Positions 1 through 7,729 of a DNA stretch of 64,000 bases are shown here, in pieces. The stretch is from an uncultured Methanobrevibacter sp. (GTDB lineage Archaea > Methanobacteriota > Methanobacteria > Methanobacteriales > Methanobacteriaceae). The stretch is taken from the NCBI RefSeq assembly GCF_902784195.1, contig NZ_CACZTX010000006.1, forward strand, positions 1 through 64,000. Direction: 5' to 3'. Both the position numbers and the translations under genes were made by a program. Position 1 is the first letter of the stretch, and every line of letters begins with the position of its first letter. Under the pieces are notes generated by a model. It did no database searches, had not been told where the DNA came from, and was given only the letters and a program-made list of their open reading frames with translations.

Positions 1-340
1 TAGACAGGCAATAATAGGAAACAATCAACGGGATATCACTCGTGTAATCGAAAATATTGTTTATTTGGAACTTTTAAGAAGAGGATATGAAATCACCATC
101 GGCAAAGTTGATAGCCTGGAAGTGGATTTTGTATGCAAAAAACAAAACAAACCCATTTACATTCAAGTTTCTTATTTATTGGCAAGTGAAGAAACTGTTG
201 AAAGAGAATTTAAACCATTAAAGAAGGTCTCAGATAATTATCCTAAATATGTAATAACTCTGGATGATGTGGACATGTCTCATGACGGAATTATTCATTT
301 GAATTTGATTGATTTTTTAATGGATAATGATGTGATTTAA
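1..340 (+). CDS. AAA+ ATPase with DUF4143-like C-terminus (3' end only)
   Basis: The reading frame is open from the left edge (codons in frame from base 2) to the TAA at 338-340, so only about the last 112 residues are visible and the start lies outside the window. The visible part contains IENIVYLELLRRGYEI, followed by a predicted beta-strand with VDFVC and YIQVSY. This is the pattern of the PD-(D/E)XK-like C-terminal domain of AAA+ ATPases with DUF4143, which are very common in Methanobrevibacter. The Walker motifs would lie upstream and cannot be checked. The cellular role of these ATPases is poorly defined; a link to mobile or toxin-like functions is often suggested but is not shown here. 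Confidence 0.7.
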   Translation, partial: RQAIIGNNQRDITRVIENIVYLELLRRGYEITIGKVDSLEVDFVCKKQNKPIYIQVSYLLASEETVEREFKPLKKVSDNYPKYVITLDDVDMSHDGIIHLNLIDFLMDNDVI

Positions 341-553
341 ATTCTTGGAAATCATACTTGAGAGTACTGCATTAAGTATTTTCTTTCCATTTCAATCAAC
401 TTATTATTTTTTTATTGGAGACTATTGTAAATATAAATTAATTTTCCCAATAGTTCGCCATCTTAATGTTTACTTAGTATTTCATTAGATGTGTTGTTAG
501 TGTGGGAGCATTTGATTAGTAATATTGTGTTCGTTAACTACAAAACAAATCTG

Positions 554-642
554 GCTAAAAGTAGTAGATAATTTTGATACTTTTTAATCATTTTTTGTTC
601 GTATGGCATAGAAGAAATTTCGCTAAAAGTAGTAGATAATTT
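554..642. repeat. Two-copy 21-bp direct repeat, 68-bp period
   Basis: A 21-bp sequence beginning GCTAAAAGTAGTAG and ending ATAATTT occurs identically at 554-574 and 622-642. Each copy is preceded about 20 nt upstream by a GTTCGT hexamer, so the conserved block may be longer but degenerate. Two copies at a 68-bp period is the spacing of a minimal CRISPR repeat-spacer unit, but no third copy and no cas gene are present. Confidence 0.7.
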
Positions 643-670
643 AAAGTGTATTATGATATAATAATGAATC

Positions 671-726
671 TATGATAATGAATCTATGATAATGATTCTA
701 TGATAATGAATCTATGATAATAAATA
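671..726. repeat. 14-bp tandem repeat, about four units
   Basis: Units of TATGATAATGAATC start at 671, 685 (one substitution), 699 and 713 (degenerate), with a partial unit before 671. The array ends about 10 bp before the stop of the convergent phosphoesterase gene, so it lies in its 3' region. Confidence 0.85.
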
Positions 727-736
727 ATGATTTGAA

Positions 737-1819
737 TTAATTTTTCTTCCTTAATTTCAATATTACAAGCTCACTGTCAGTTCCCCACCTAAATGGATAA
801 TCCATGGAACCTACACCAGTTGTAACATGCAAATACCTATCCTTTCCACCAATGCTCTTCTTAAAAAGACCCATATTATACATGATCAAATTCCCTATCC
901 AAACAACTGGATAAAACTGACCTCCATGAGTATGGCCAGACAATTGAATGTCAAAGCCTAAACTTGAAAACACTTCCCAGTTTTGAGGCACATGGAAATT
1001 GATTATATTTACCTTATATTCCTTGATGAATGATTTCAAATCGTCCAAACTTACAGTTTCTATCTCACCAAAACTATAAGTAAGACCAAAGATATTCAAA
1101 TCATTGAATTCCATTCCTTCATTATCCAAAATAATGATTCCCGCTTTCCTGCATGCTTTATAAACATTTTCAATTCCAGGATAAAAGTCATGGTTTCCTG
1201 CTGTAAAGACAATAGGAATATTCACATCTTTAAGTGGCAGGAAATCATCCGCTTCAACCACACATGAACCATCTGCGAAATCCCCAGAGATGATTGCCAA
1301 ATCACAAGTGGTAGATAATTCATTTAGCTTATCCCTTAAGTCTAAAATGATTTTCTTATGTCTGATTGCTCCAAAATGAACATCAGATAAGTGGACAATG
1401 TTAATATCCTGATTGATCTTGTCAAGTTCAATTGTTTTCTCATGAATGATTATTCTATGAGCATGCCAATAGCTATAGATTGTTATTATAGGAACCAATA
1501 GAAGAAGGGCAACTATAATATAAAAGGGAATTTCTATAAAAGTGCCAATAATGTAAATAAATAGAATGTCAAAGAAGAAAAATAAGGACATCCAAATCCA
1601 AAATCCGGATATTTCATCCAAGGCCCTTGTTATGAATCTTGATTTCTTCTCCTCAAAAAACATAGGCACAGTATTCAATAAAACAAAAAGAACTGTTAAT
1701 AAAAGCAAATATAAATCATTTAATCCACCAAACAATAAAAACAGGTATTTCATTAGGAAAAACTCAAATATTGCAATAAGTGGAGTGGACATCAACACTC
1801 TTCTTATTCTGAAACTCAT
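737..1819 (-). CDS. Membrane-anchored calcineurin-like metallophosphoesterase
   Basis: A 360-residue protein with four likely N-terminal membrane segments (about residues 11-31, 34-55, 72-93 and 97-117), then a calcineurin-like phosphoesterase domain. The metal-binding motifs are all present in order: DVH (D146, H148), GDFADG, GNHDF, the histidine in NFHVPQ, and GHTHGGQ. The layout resembles the YkuE/membrane phosphoesterase family, which usually acts on phosphoesters at the cell surface; the substrate is unknown here. The ATG at 1819 is preferred over an in-frame start 28 codons upstream because an AGAGGT ribosome binding site (1826-1831) sits just before it. The gene is divergent from the aminotransferase. 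Confidence 0.85.
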   Translation of the reverse strand: MSFRIRRVLMSTPLIAIFEFFLMKYLFLLFGGLNDLYLLLLTVLFVLLNTVPMFFEEKKSRFITRALDEISGFWIWMSLFFFFDILFIYIIGTFIEIPFYIIVALLLLVPIITIYSYWHAHRIIIHEKTIELDKINQDINIVHLSDVHFGAIRHKKIILDLRDKLNELSTTCDLAIISGDFADGSCVVEADDFLPLKDVNIPIVFTAGNHDFYPGIENVYKACRKAGIIILDNEGMEFNDLNIFGLTYSFGEIETVSLDDLKSFIKEYKVNIINFHVPQNWEVFSSLGFDIQLSGHTHGGQFYPVVWIGNLIMYNMGLFKKSIGGKDRYLHVTTGVGSMDYPFRWGTDSELVILKLRKKN

Positions 1820-1931
1820 AAGAAAACCTCTAATATTAATCTTTAAAAAGTCATTTATAAAATTATCATAATTAACCAAATAAAGAAAAGAAAGTGCCGA
1901 CAAAATATTTAAGAACTATTAAAAAGAAAGG

Positions 1932-1940
1932 TTATATATA
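1932..1940 (+). promoter_or_regulatory. TATA box for the aminotransferase gene
   Basis: TTATATATA preceded by an A/G-rich stretch (AAAAGAAAGG) resembling an archaeal BRE. It lies about 110 nt before the start codon at 2050, predicting a leader of roughly 85 nt. Confidence 0.5.
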
Positions 1941-2049
1941 GCTTGACATATTATTATAACTTTAAGATAATAATATAAATCTAATAAAAAAACAATTAAA
2001 AATTATCCATTCAAGCTCATAATTCTTATTATATATTGGAGGAGAATAA

Positions 2050-3192
2050 ATGAACGAAATATTATTAATGCTCCCTGGTCCAACAACTGCAGACCCAAGA
2101 GTATTGCAAGCAATGGGAAAAGCTGTTGTAAACCACAGAGGAGACGAATTCGGAGAAATCTATACTGAAACCACTCAGTTAATGTCTAAAACTTTCCAAA
2201 CTGAAAATGATTCTTACATCCTTACTGGTTCAGGAACTTCTGCAATGGAAGCAGCTCTTTCCAACCTTGTTAACAGAGGAGACAAAGTATTGAATGTTAT
2301 TGGAGGAAAATTCGGAGAAAGATTTGCAGAAATTGCAAACTACCACGGAATTGAATCAGTACCTTTAAATGTTGAATGGGGAACTGCTGTAACTCCTGAC
2401 CAAGTACAAGAAGCTTTGGAAGCAGATGAAGACATCAAGGCAGTGACCATGGTTCACAACGAAACCTCCACTGGAGTGGCTGCACCTATTCAAGAAGTAG
2501 GAGAAGTTATGAAAAACTACGATGCATTATTCATTGTAGACACAGTATCCTCTTTAGGTGGAGACTACGTGGATGTAGACAAGTTCCACATTGACGCTTG
2601 TGTAACCGGATCCCAAAAATGTCTCGCTGCACCACCTGGACTTGCAGCTATTACCTTCAATGATGACGCATGGGCAGCATGTGAAAAGGTAGAACCTAAC
2701 AACTACTACTTAAACATGCCTAAATACAGAGCAAACGGTAACAAAACCCCTGCTCAAACCCCTTACACCCCATCAGTTTCATTAATCTACGGATTGAAAG
2801 CAGCACTTGAAGTAATTCATGAAGAAGGACTTGAAAACAGTGTAGCAAGACACCACCAAGCAGCAGCTGCATCAAGAGATGCTGTTAAAGCTTTAGGTCT
2901 TGAATTATTCCCTGATGAAGCTGTATCCTCTGCAACCGTAACTGCAGTAAACATCCCTGAAGGTGTAACTGACGATGACATCAGAGGAACCATGTTAAAC
3001 AAATACAAAGTTCAATTAGCTGGTGGACAAGACCATCTTAAAGGAAACATCATCAGAATTGGACACATGGGTGTAATCAATTACCAAGAATTAGCTATTA
3101 CCTTTACTGCATTAGGATTAACCTTAAAAGGATTAGGTTTAGTAGACGATGCAGGTGCAGGTGTAGCAGCTCTTGCTGATCATTACATTTAA
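2050..3192 (+). CDS. Class V aminotransferase (aspartate / alanine-glyoxylate family)
   Basis: A 380-residue fold-type I PLP enzyme of the alanine-glyoxylate/serine-pyruvate aminotransferase family. The N-terminus has LLMLPGPTTADPRVL, typical of the family; the central SGTSAMEAAL contacts PLP phosphate; IVDTVSSLGG carries the aspartate that pairs with the pyridine nitrogen; and the lysine of TGSQKCLAAPPGL (about residue 191) is the predicted Schiff-base residue. In methanogens without a class I enzyme, this family supplies aspartate or cysteate aminotransferase activity, so the annotation 'aspartate aminotransferase' is plausible but not proven. A strong GGAGGAG ribosome binding site precedes the ATG. 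Codon use looks like a highly expressed gene. Confidence 0.88.
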   Translation: MNEILLMLPGPTTADPRVLQAMGKAVVNHRGDEFGEIYTETTQLMSKTFQTENDSYILTGSGTSAMEAALSNLVNRGDKVLNVIGGKFGERFAEIANYHGIESVPLNVEWGTAVTPDQVQEALEADEDIKAVTMVHNETSTGVAAPIQEVGEVMKNYDALFIVDTVSSLGGDYVDVDKFHIDACVTGSQKCLAAPPGLAAITFNDDAWAACEKVEPNNYYLNMPKYRANGNKTPAQTPYTPSVSLIYGLKAALEVIHEEGLENSVARHHQAAAASRDAVKALGLELFPDEAVSSATVTAVNIPEGVTDDDIRGTMLNKYKVQLAGGQDHLKGNIIRIGHMGVINYQELAITFTALGLTLKGLGLVDDAGAGVAALADHYI

Positions 3193-3198
3193 ACCCAT

Positions 3199-3232
3199 TT
3201 CTTCTTTTTTTCTTTTTTTATTTTTCTTGTTT
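3199..3232 (+). terminator. T-rich archaeal terminator after the aminotransferase gene
   Basis: A run of T tracts (TTTTTTTC-TTTTTTTATTTTTC) begins a few bases after the stop codon, without a clear hairpin. This matches the oligo-T terminators used by archaeal RNA polymerase. Confidence 0.6.
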
Positions 3233-3309
3233 TATTACAATTTTATTTTTACTTTTAACTTTTCAAATAACATCTCTTTTTTAAAAAAATTAACTCAAAC
3301 TTAGAAACA

Positions 3310-3319
3310 TTTATATAGA
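3310..3319 (+). promoter_or_regulatory. TATA box upstream of the GerW-like operon
   Basis: TTTATATAGA follows AGAAACA, a good match to the archaeal BRE/TATA arrangement. It is about 170 nt upstream of the start at 3487, implying a leader of roughly 140 nt that would contain the 20-bp direct repeat at 3331-3369. Confidence 0.45.
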
Positions 3320-3330
3320 ATGTAATATAA

Positions 3331-3369
3331 TTTTAACATATGGAATGTATTTTTAACATATGAATGTAT
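3331..3369. repeat. 20-bp tandem direct repeat downstream of the TATA box
   Basis: TTTTAACATATG followed by (G)AATGTAT occurs at 3331-3350 and 3351-3369, and a third AATGTA lies at 3319-3324. It lies where the transcription start and early leader would be, so it could be a two-site operator or simply low-complexity sequence. Confidence 0.6.
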
Positions 3370-3486
3370 CAGACATATAAATGTAAATAGTAAAAAAAGT
3401 ATATTAAAAAAATATAATATATTATATGTTAATAGCAAACCATAATTAAAAATTATAGAATTTTAATAAAAATAAGGAGTTAAAGA

Positions 3487-3972
3487 ATGATTGACGAAGC
3501 ACCTATTAAAGCAACTGTAGAAGAATTAAGAAAACTTATTCACATAAGCAACTATATTGGAGAACCAATTGAAAGTGAAGATAAAATATTGATTCCAGTA
3601 AGCAAAGCAGCAGTAGGATTTGGAATAGGAGAACAGAAAGCGGGTCAAGAAATAACCGCAACTGGTGCTGGTGTAAGTGTTGAACCTGTAACCATGGTCG
3701 TTGTATCAAAAGGAAACAGCGGTGCAGATGGAATCAGAACCATAAACTTATCAAAAGGAAACAGCACTAACAAGACATTAAACGAATTAGGCTTAATCTT
3801 GACCGATATCCTAAAAGATGTCATCCCATCAAAAAGAAAAGATGATGAGTACATAAATGTTGATGATGTCACTGAAGTTGAAATCCAAGATGGGGAAATA
3901 AAGGAAAAAGCTGAAGACATCGTTGATGAAGTGGAAGAAGAGTTAGACATTGAAATAGATGATGATGAATAA
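3487..3972 (+). CDS. GerW/YtfJ-family protein
   Basis: A 161-residue protein whose first ~115 residues match the GerW/YtfJ spore-protein family: IGEPIESEDKILIPVSKAAVGFGIG, then a Gly/Val-rich block with VEPVTMVVVSKG and a C-terminal helix LGLILTDILKDVIP. The last ~45 residues form a strongly acidic tail. There is no signal peptide or membrane segment. In Bacillus the family is associated with spores, but distant members occur in non-sporulating bacteria and archaea with unknown function. An AAGGAG site precedes the ATG. The next gene encodes a DUF2953 protein, the same partner that ytfJ has in Bacillus (ytfI), so a shared membrane-associated role is likely. Confidence 0.8.
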   Translation: MIDEAPIKATVEELRKLIHISNYIGEPIESEDKILIPVSKAAVGFGIGEQKAGQEITATGAGVSVEPVTMVVVSKGNSGADGIRTINLSKGNSTNKTLNELGLILTDILKDVIPSKRKDDEYINVDDVTEVEIQDGEIKEKAEDIVDEVEEELDIEIDDDE

Positions 3973-4022
3973 ATCATCATATAAAATAAGTCTAATAAAA
4001 ATAAATATGAAAAGGCGATAAA

Positions 4023-4757
4023 ATGAACTTTAATCTTTTTTTAATTATCCTAATCGCCTTAATCATCATATTTTTAATAATTTTATACAACGGCATAAGA
4101 CTACTTTTAACCGTTGCAAAAGAAAAGGGTATAGTTAAATATGAATTTAAAGTAACTATACTGAAAATAGCTATTTTTACAAGAAAAGGCACTGAAGAAA
4201 TAATTGATAGCATTAGGTCCAAGAAAGATGAAGATTCTGAAGAAGATGATGAAGAATCTAAATCTGAAGAAAACGAGGAAAAATCTGAATCTGAAGGAGA
4301 GGAAGATGGAGATAAAAAAGGTTTAAAAGAAAAATATGAAGAGATTAAACCAATCCTAAAAGAACTAAAGAAATCCAAAGAGGAATTGAAAGGCTTCTTG
4401 AAGAATATTCTAAAAGCAATCGACTTAAAGAAACTTGAAGGGAATCTGATAATCGGTCTTAACGACCATACAACTACTGTAAAGATAGCAAGTTGGATCT
4501 GGTCAATAGGCGCTATTGTAAACAGCTCAAAGCCAACACAACTAAGTGTAGATCCTAGATTTAACGAAGTGATAACTGATTTTGAAGGAAAAATAGAATT
4601 AAAAATAAATATTTTACTCTTATTGATTCATAGTTTAACTTTATTAACTAAAAAGAACATTAGAGAACTGATTAAAGAACTCTATATACAAAAGAAATCT
4701 AAAGATAATGCAAAAAATGAATCAATAAATGATAATGAACAAAAAACTAAAAAGTGA
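4023..4757 (+). CDS. DUF2953 membrane protein (YtfI-like)
   Basis: A 244-residue protein with one N-terminal membrane segment (about residues 3-30), an early VKYEFKVTILKIAIFTRKG strand, an acidic Glu/Ser/Asp/Lys linker (about 60-100), then a C-terminal region containing GLNDHTTTVKIASWIWSIGAIVN, SVDPRFNEVITDFEGKIELKINILLLLI and a short cytoplasmic tail. This is the DUF2953 pattern. It follows the GerW-like gene by 50 nt on the same strand. The function of DUF2953 is not known; its repeated genomic pairing with GerW/YtfJ proteins suggests they work together at the membrane. The ATG follows a weak AAGGCGAT ribosome binding site. Confidence 0.75.
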   Translation: MNFNLFLIILIALIIIFLIILYNGIRLLLTVAKEKGIVKYEFKVTILKIAIFTRKGTEEIIDSIRSKKDEDSEEDDEESKSEENEEKSESEGEEDGDKKGLKEKYEEIKPILKELKKSKEELKGFLKNILKAIDLKKLEGNLIIGLNDHTTTVKIASWIWSIGAIVNSSKPTQLSVDPRFNEVITDFEGKIELKINILLLLIHSLTLLTKKNIRELIKELYIQKKSKDNAKNESINDNEQKTKK

Positions 4758-4780
4758 TTTAAATGGATGGAAAGGAGATA

Positions 4781-5122
4781 ATGAATAGCTTTACAAAAGA
4801 AACATTTTACGAATTTAGCGAAGCTGTTCCTGTATTTAATGATAATATATACTTTATTTTTAAAGTGGATATCATTTCAATTGACATGAATCCATCCAAA
4901 AGCAAAATGGATAAGCTAAAAAAATTAAGAGATAATAAAAATGCTGAAAATTCAATATCCCATTTAGACATTGAACCAATAGCTTATATTTTGAAAACTA
5001 AAAACAATTCTGAATTGGATTATCAAATTGAATCAATTGATGAAAAACATAATCAATTTATTGAAAAAAATAAAAACAATCTATTAAAAGAATTCCTTGA
5101 AATAGAAAAAACTAAAAATTAA
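4781..5122 (+). CDS. Hypothetical protein, third gene of the GerW-like operon
   Basis: A 113-residue Lys/Asn-rich protein of unknown function with no visible signal peptide, membrane segment or cysteine motif. The second in-frame ATG (4781) is chosen because AAGGAG lies six bases before its ATA-spaced start, inside what would be the coding region if the ATG at 4763 were used. The N-terminal part (FSEAVPVFNDNIYFIFKVDIIS) looks like beta strands, and the C-terminal half is predicted helical and charged. It begins only 23 nt after the DUF2953 gene, so it is likely co-transcribed. No family was recognised. Confidence 0.6.
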   Translation: MNSFTKETFYEFSEAVPVFNDNIYFIFKVDIISIDMNPSKSKMDKLKKLRDNKNAENSISHLDIEPIAYILKTKNNSELDYQIESIDEKHNQFIEKNKNNLLKEFLEIEKTKN

Positions 5123-5157
5123 AAAATAGATTTAATAGATATTTTAAGTTGAAAATA

Positions 5158-6972
5158 TCATCTAGGCAAAGGAATATCCTCTTCGCATACACATACATCA
5201 ACTAAAAATGCATGATTGGAACTGAATGCCTTATCAATAGCCAAATCAAGATCTTCTCTGGATTCCACTCTCATTGATTCGATTCCATAAGCATCAGCTA
5301 ATTTTGCAAAATCTGGATTTGACAATTCTATTTGATACTTATCCATATCATAAACTGTTTCTTCCCATTGGCGAATTATTCCCAATTGTGAGTTATCTAT
5401 AATGAAAACATTCACATTCAAGTCATATTCCCTAAGGGTAGCCAATTCCTGAATGACCATCTGAATGTCCCCATCACCGCATATGACAACGATTTGGCTA
5501 TCCGGATGGGCAATAGCTACACCAATAGCTCCAGGCAAACCATAACCCATTGGCCCAAATCCTCCTGAAAAGAGAAGTTTTCCAAACCTATCATTCTTTG
5601 AAAGCAATGTTGTCCAAGTTGTGTGAGTTCCTGCATCTGAAAGGAAATAGCTTCCCTTAAATGCATTTACAATCTTATTGATTGCATAAGGAGGCCTTAA
5701 TGGAATGTAATTATCCTCAACATCATCAATTCCATCAACAATCAACTCTTCGTAATGAGAGTAAATTTCATTAATCCAATCATTATACAATATAAATTCA
5801 TTGTTCTTATAATCTTTAGATTCAATTTCCTTTAACAATAAATCCAAAAAGTCTGATGCATCCATGGAAATGTCAATATTTCCCTTAAGACAATCATCAT
5901 CAATATTCACATGAATTATCTTATCCTTGACACCATCATAACCACATGATGCAATGGTTCTTTCAGATAATCTTGCACCAAGAACCAAAATGCAATCGGA
6001 ATTCTCATATGCATAATTAGCAAGTGAAGTTCCCCTCAAGCCAACAATGCCAAGGTTCAATTTGTCGCTTTCAGTGATGACCCCCTTAGAGTGAAAAGTA
6101 GTTGCGATAGGCGACCATGTTTTACTTACAAAAATGCTTAATTTATCAATAGCTTTACCCCAAACTATCCCATTTCCTACAATGACTAATGGTTTTCGTG
6201 AAAGTTTGAATTTATTAATAGCCAAGTTGATATTGTTATCTACATCACTCGCATTATTTTTTGAAAAAGAGTTAAATTTACTATAAAAATCATCAATGAA
6301 CACTAATTTTCCAGCATAATAAATGAAATGATTATCAAAGATATTTACCAATTCATAAACATCCCCAAAACTGGAAATGCTTTCATCGAATATTCCTAAA
6401 TTAGAATCAATTCCTTCAAAAATATCATGATCAAAAGAGTCGACTATCCCTTTCAAGTCAAGATCGTCCAAACTAATGTCCTCAAGGAGAATATCCTTAG
6501 ATAAATTGATATGGACTGGCCCTTTAGGATATTTTTGAAACATGACTAAAGCTTCAATTAAATTAGAAATAGCTGATTTGCCAGAAGACGGGCGAAAGCT
6601 CTTGATGCTTATATTCTCAAAAACCCCATTGATTGAAGAATTCTGAAAGATATCCTCATCCTTTTTAGAATAATCATTATCTCCAGTAATGACTAAAAGG
6701 GGTACAGAATCCTTAAAGGCAGTTGCAACCCCCATGACCAAATTCATTGCACCAGGTCCTGCAGTGGAAATGCATAATCCATAATTGCCTGATGAACGGG
6801 CATAGGCATCTGCTGCATGAGCAGCCCCCTGTTCATGTCTTGTTAAAATATGTTCAATTGAAGAATCCTTCAACGCCTTGTAAAAAGGAAGTATCTGCTC
6901 TCCAGGATGTCCAAATATATGTTTAACACCATCTTCTTCAAGCAATTTGATTAATGCTTCTGCAGTATTCAT
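5158..6972 (-). CDS. ThDP-dependent enzyme, acetolactate synthase large-subunit-like
   Basis: A 604-residue thiamine-diphosphate enzyme. The N-terminal PYR domain has the activating glutamate in ILTRHEQGAAHAADAYAR (E47). The central domain has ATTFHSKGVI and LVLGARLSERT, and the C-terminal domain has GAIGVAIAHPD then the ThDP/Mg2+ motif GDGDIQMVIQELATL with a downstream asparagine (NSQLG). It resembles IlvB but carries an Asp/Phe/Ser-rich insertion around residues 180-245 that normal IlvB lacks. No regulatory small subunit (ilvN) is adjacent, so it may be a paralogue acting on another 2-oxo acid rather than the valine/isoleucine enzyme. It is convergent with the GerW-like operon; GTGAT precedes the ATG. 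Confidence 0.75.
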   Translation of the reverse strand: MNTAEALIKLLEEDGVKHIFGHPGEQILPFYKALKDSSIEHILTRHEQGAAHAADAYARSSGNYGLCISTAGPGAMNLVMGVATAFKDSVPLLVITGDNDYSKKDEDIFQNSSINGVFENISIKSFRPSSGKSAISNLIEALVMFQKYPKGPVHINLSKDILLEDISLDDLDLKGIVDSFDHDIFEGIDSNLGIFDESISSFGDVYELVNIFDNHFIYYAGKLVFIDDFYSKFNSFSKNNASDVDNNINLAINKFKLSRKPLVIVGNGIVWGKAIDKLSIFVSKTWSPIATTFHSKGVITESDKLNLGIVGLRGTSLANYAYENSDCILVLGARLSERTIASCGYDGVKDKIIHVNIDDDCLKGNIDISMDASDFLDLLLKEIESKDYKNNEFILYNDWINEIYSHYEELIVDGIDDVEDNYIPLRPPYAINKIVNAFKGSYFLSDAGTHTTWTTLLSKNDRFGKLLFSGGFGPMGYGLPGAIGVAIAHPDSQIVVICGDGDIQMVIQELATLREYDLNVNVFIIDNSQLGIIRQWEETVYDMDKYQIELSNPDFAKLADAYGIESMRVESREDLDLAIDKAFSSNHAFLVDVCVCEEDIPLPR

Positions 6973-7029
6973 ATTATCACATTGAATGAAAAAAATTAAA
7001 GAAAATAAAAAAGTAAAAAAGTAAAAAGC

Positions 7030-7560
7030 TTAATAATAATGAGATGAATTGTTAGAGGTATTGTTTGAATACATCTGTTGCAGCTCATAATCGTCTACAA
7101 TTATTCTTGCCTCTAAACTATCATAAACTCTATTTAAAATTGTCAAATCCTTTGAAGACATTAAAATAAAGTTATTTGACATTTTATCCTCAACAAATAC
7201 AGTATAAGTTCCTAACTTATTGTTTTTATAATAAGTGAAATTGCCATTTTTTGCTTTTTCAGTACCTAAAACCTCTTGTTTGATGTTGTTGAATCTTAAA
7301 AGCCCTTGTGATCCTGTAACTGGAGACCCATTATTAAAGCTAGTAATGTTGAGGCCATAATCATAATCAGAATAGTAATGAATGTCTAGATTATCAGTAT
7401 ATTCAGATATTTGATTAGTCACTGGGACTTTAGCAGAGCATGAATTTGTTAAATTGATTTGATGATAAGTGACATCTCTGCCAGGCTCAAATATCATGTA
7501 TGAACCTACACATAATAAACAAAATACAGCAATTATTAAAATAGCCATTTTTTTATCCAT
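7030..7560 (-). CDS. Hypothetical membrane-anchored extracytoplasmic protein
   Basis: A 176-residue protein with one N-terminal hydrophobic segment (about residues 5-22, AILIIAVFCLLCVGSYMIF) and a presumed extracytoplasmic remainder. The body is rich in Tyr, Asn and Ser and ends in an Asn/Ser/His tail. The start at 7560 is chosen because AAAGGTG (7567-7573) lies just upstream; an in-frame GTG at 7569 is part of that ribosome binding site. It is 57 nt downstream of nothing co-oriented except the NSS gene further upstream, so it may be its own unit. Single-pass proteins of this type are common in Methanobrevibacter, and their roles are unknown. Confidence 0.65.
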   Translation of the reverse strand: MDKKMAILIIAVFCLLCVGSYMIFEPGRDVTYHQINLTNSCSAKVPVTNQISEYTDNLDIHYYSDYDYGLNITSFNNGSPVTGSQGLLRFNNIKQEVLGTEKAKNGNFTYYKNNKLGTYTVFVEDKMSNNFILMSSKDLTILNRVYDSLEARIIVDDYELQQMYSNNTSNNSSHYY

Positions 7561-7729
7561 ATAATACACCTTTATTTAAGATAATATTAATTATGTTTTT
7601 ATCTTTATATATATTATTATAAAAAAATTATAAAAATTATAAAAATAGCCAGATTAATATAAAAGATGAAAGAATCAAAAAATAAAAATTGAAAATAAAT
7701 ATCACTGCCTATTGGAAAAGCATGATGAA

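Larger units (their letters stand above)
341..736. other. AT-rich intergenic region with two repeat types
   Basis: No gene is visible between the ATPase end and the end of the minus-strand phosphoesterase. The region holds a two-copy 21-bp direct repeat (554-574 and 622-642) and a 14-bp tandem array (671-726), listed separately. Confidence 0.6.

Noticed and set aside
554-642. CRISPR array
   Set aside because: Only two short repeats, no third unit and no cas gene, so it is reported as a direct repeat only.
3645-3980. Open frame opposite the GerW-like gene, and similar long frames opposite ftsY, serB and the NSS genes
   Set aside because: They are antisense shadows of acidic or Ser-rich low-complexity coding sequence (runs of S, I or K) with no ribosome binding site.
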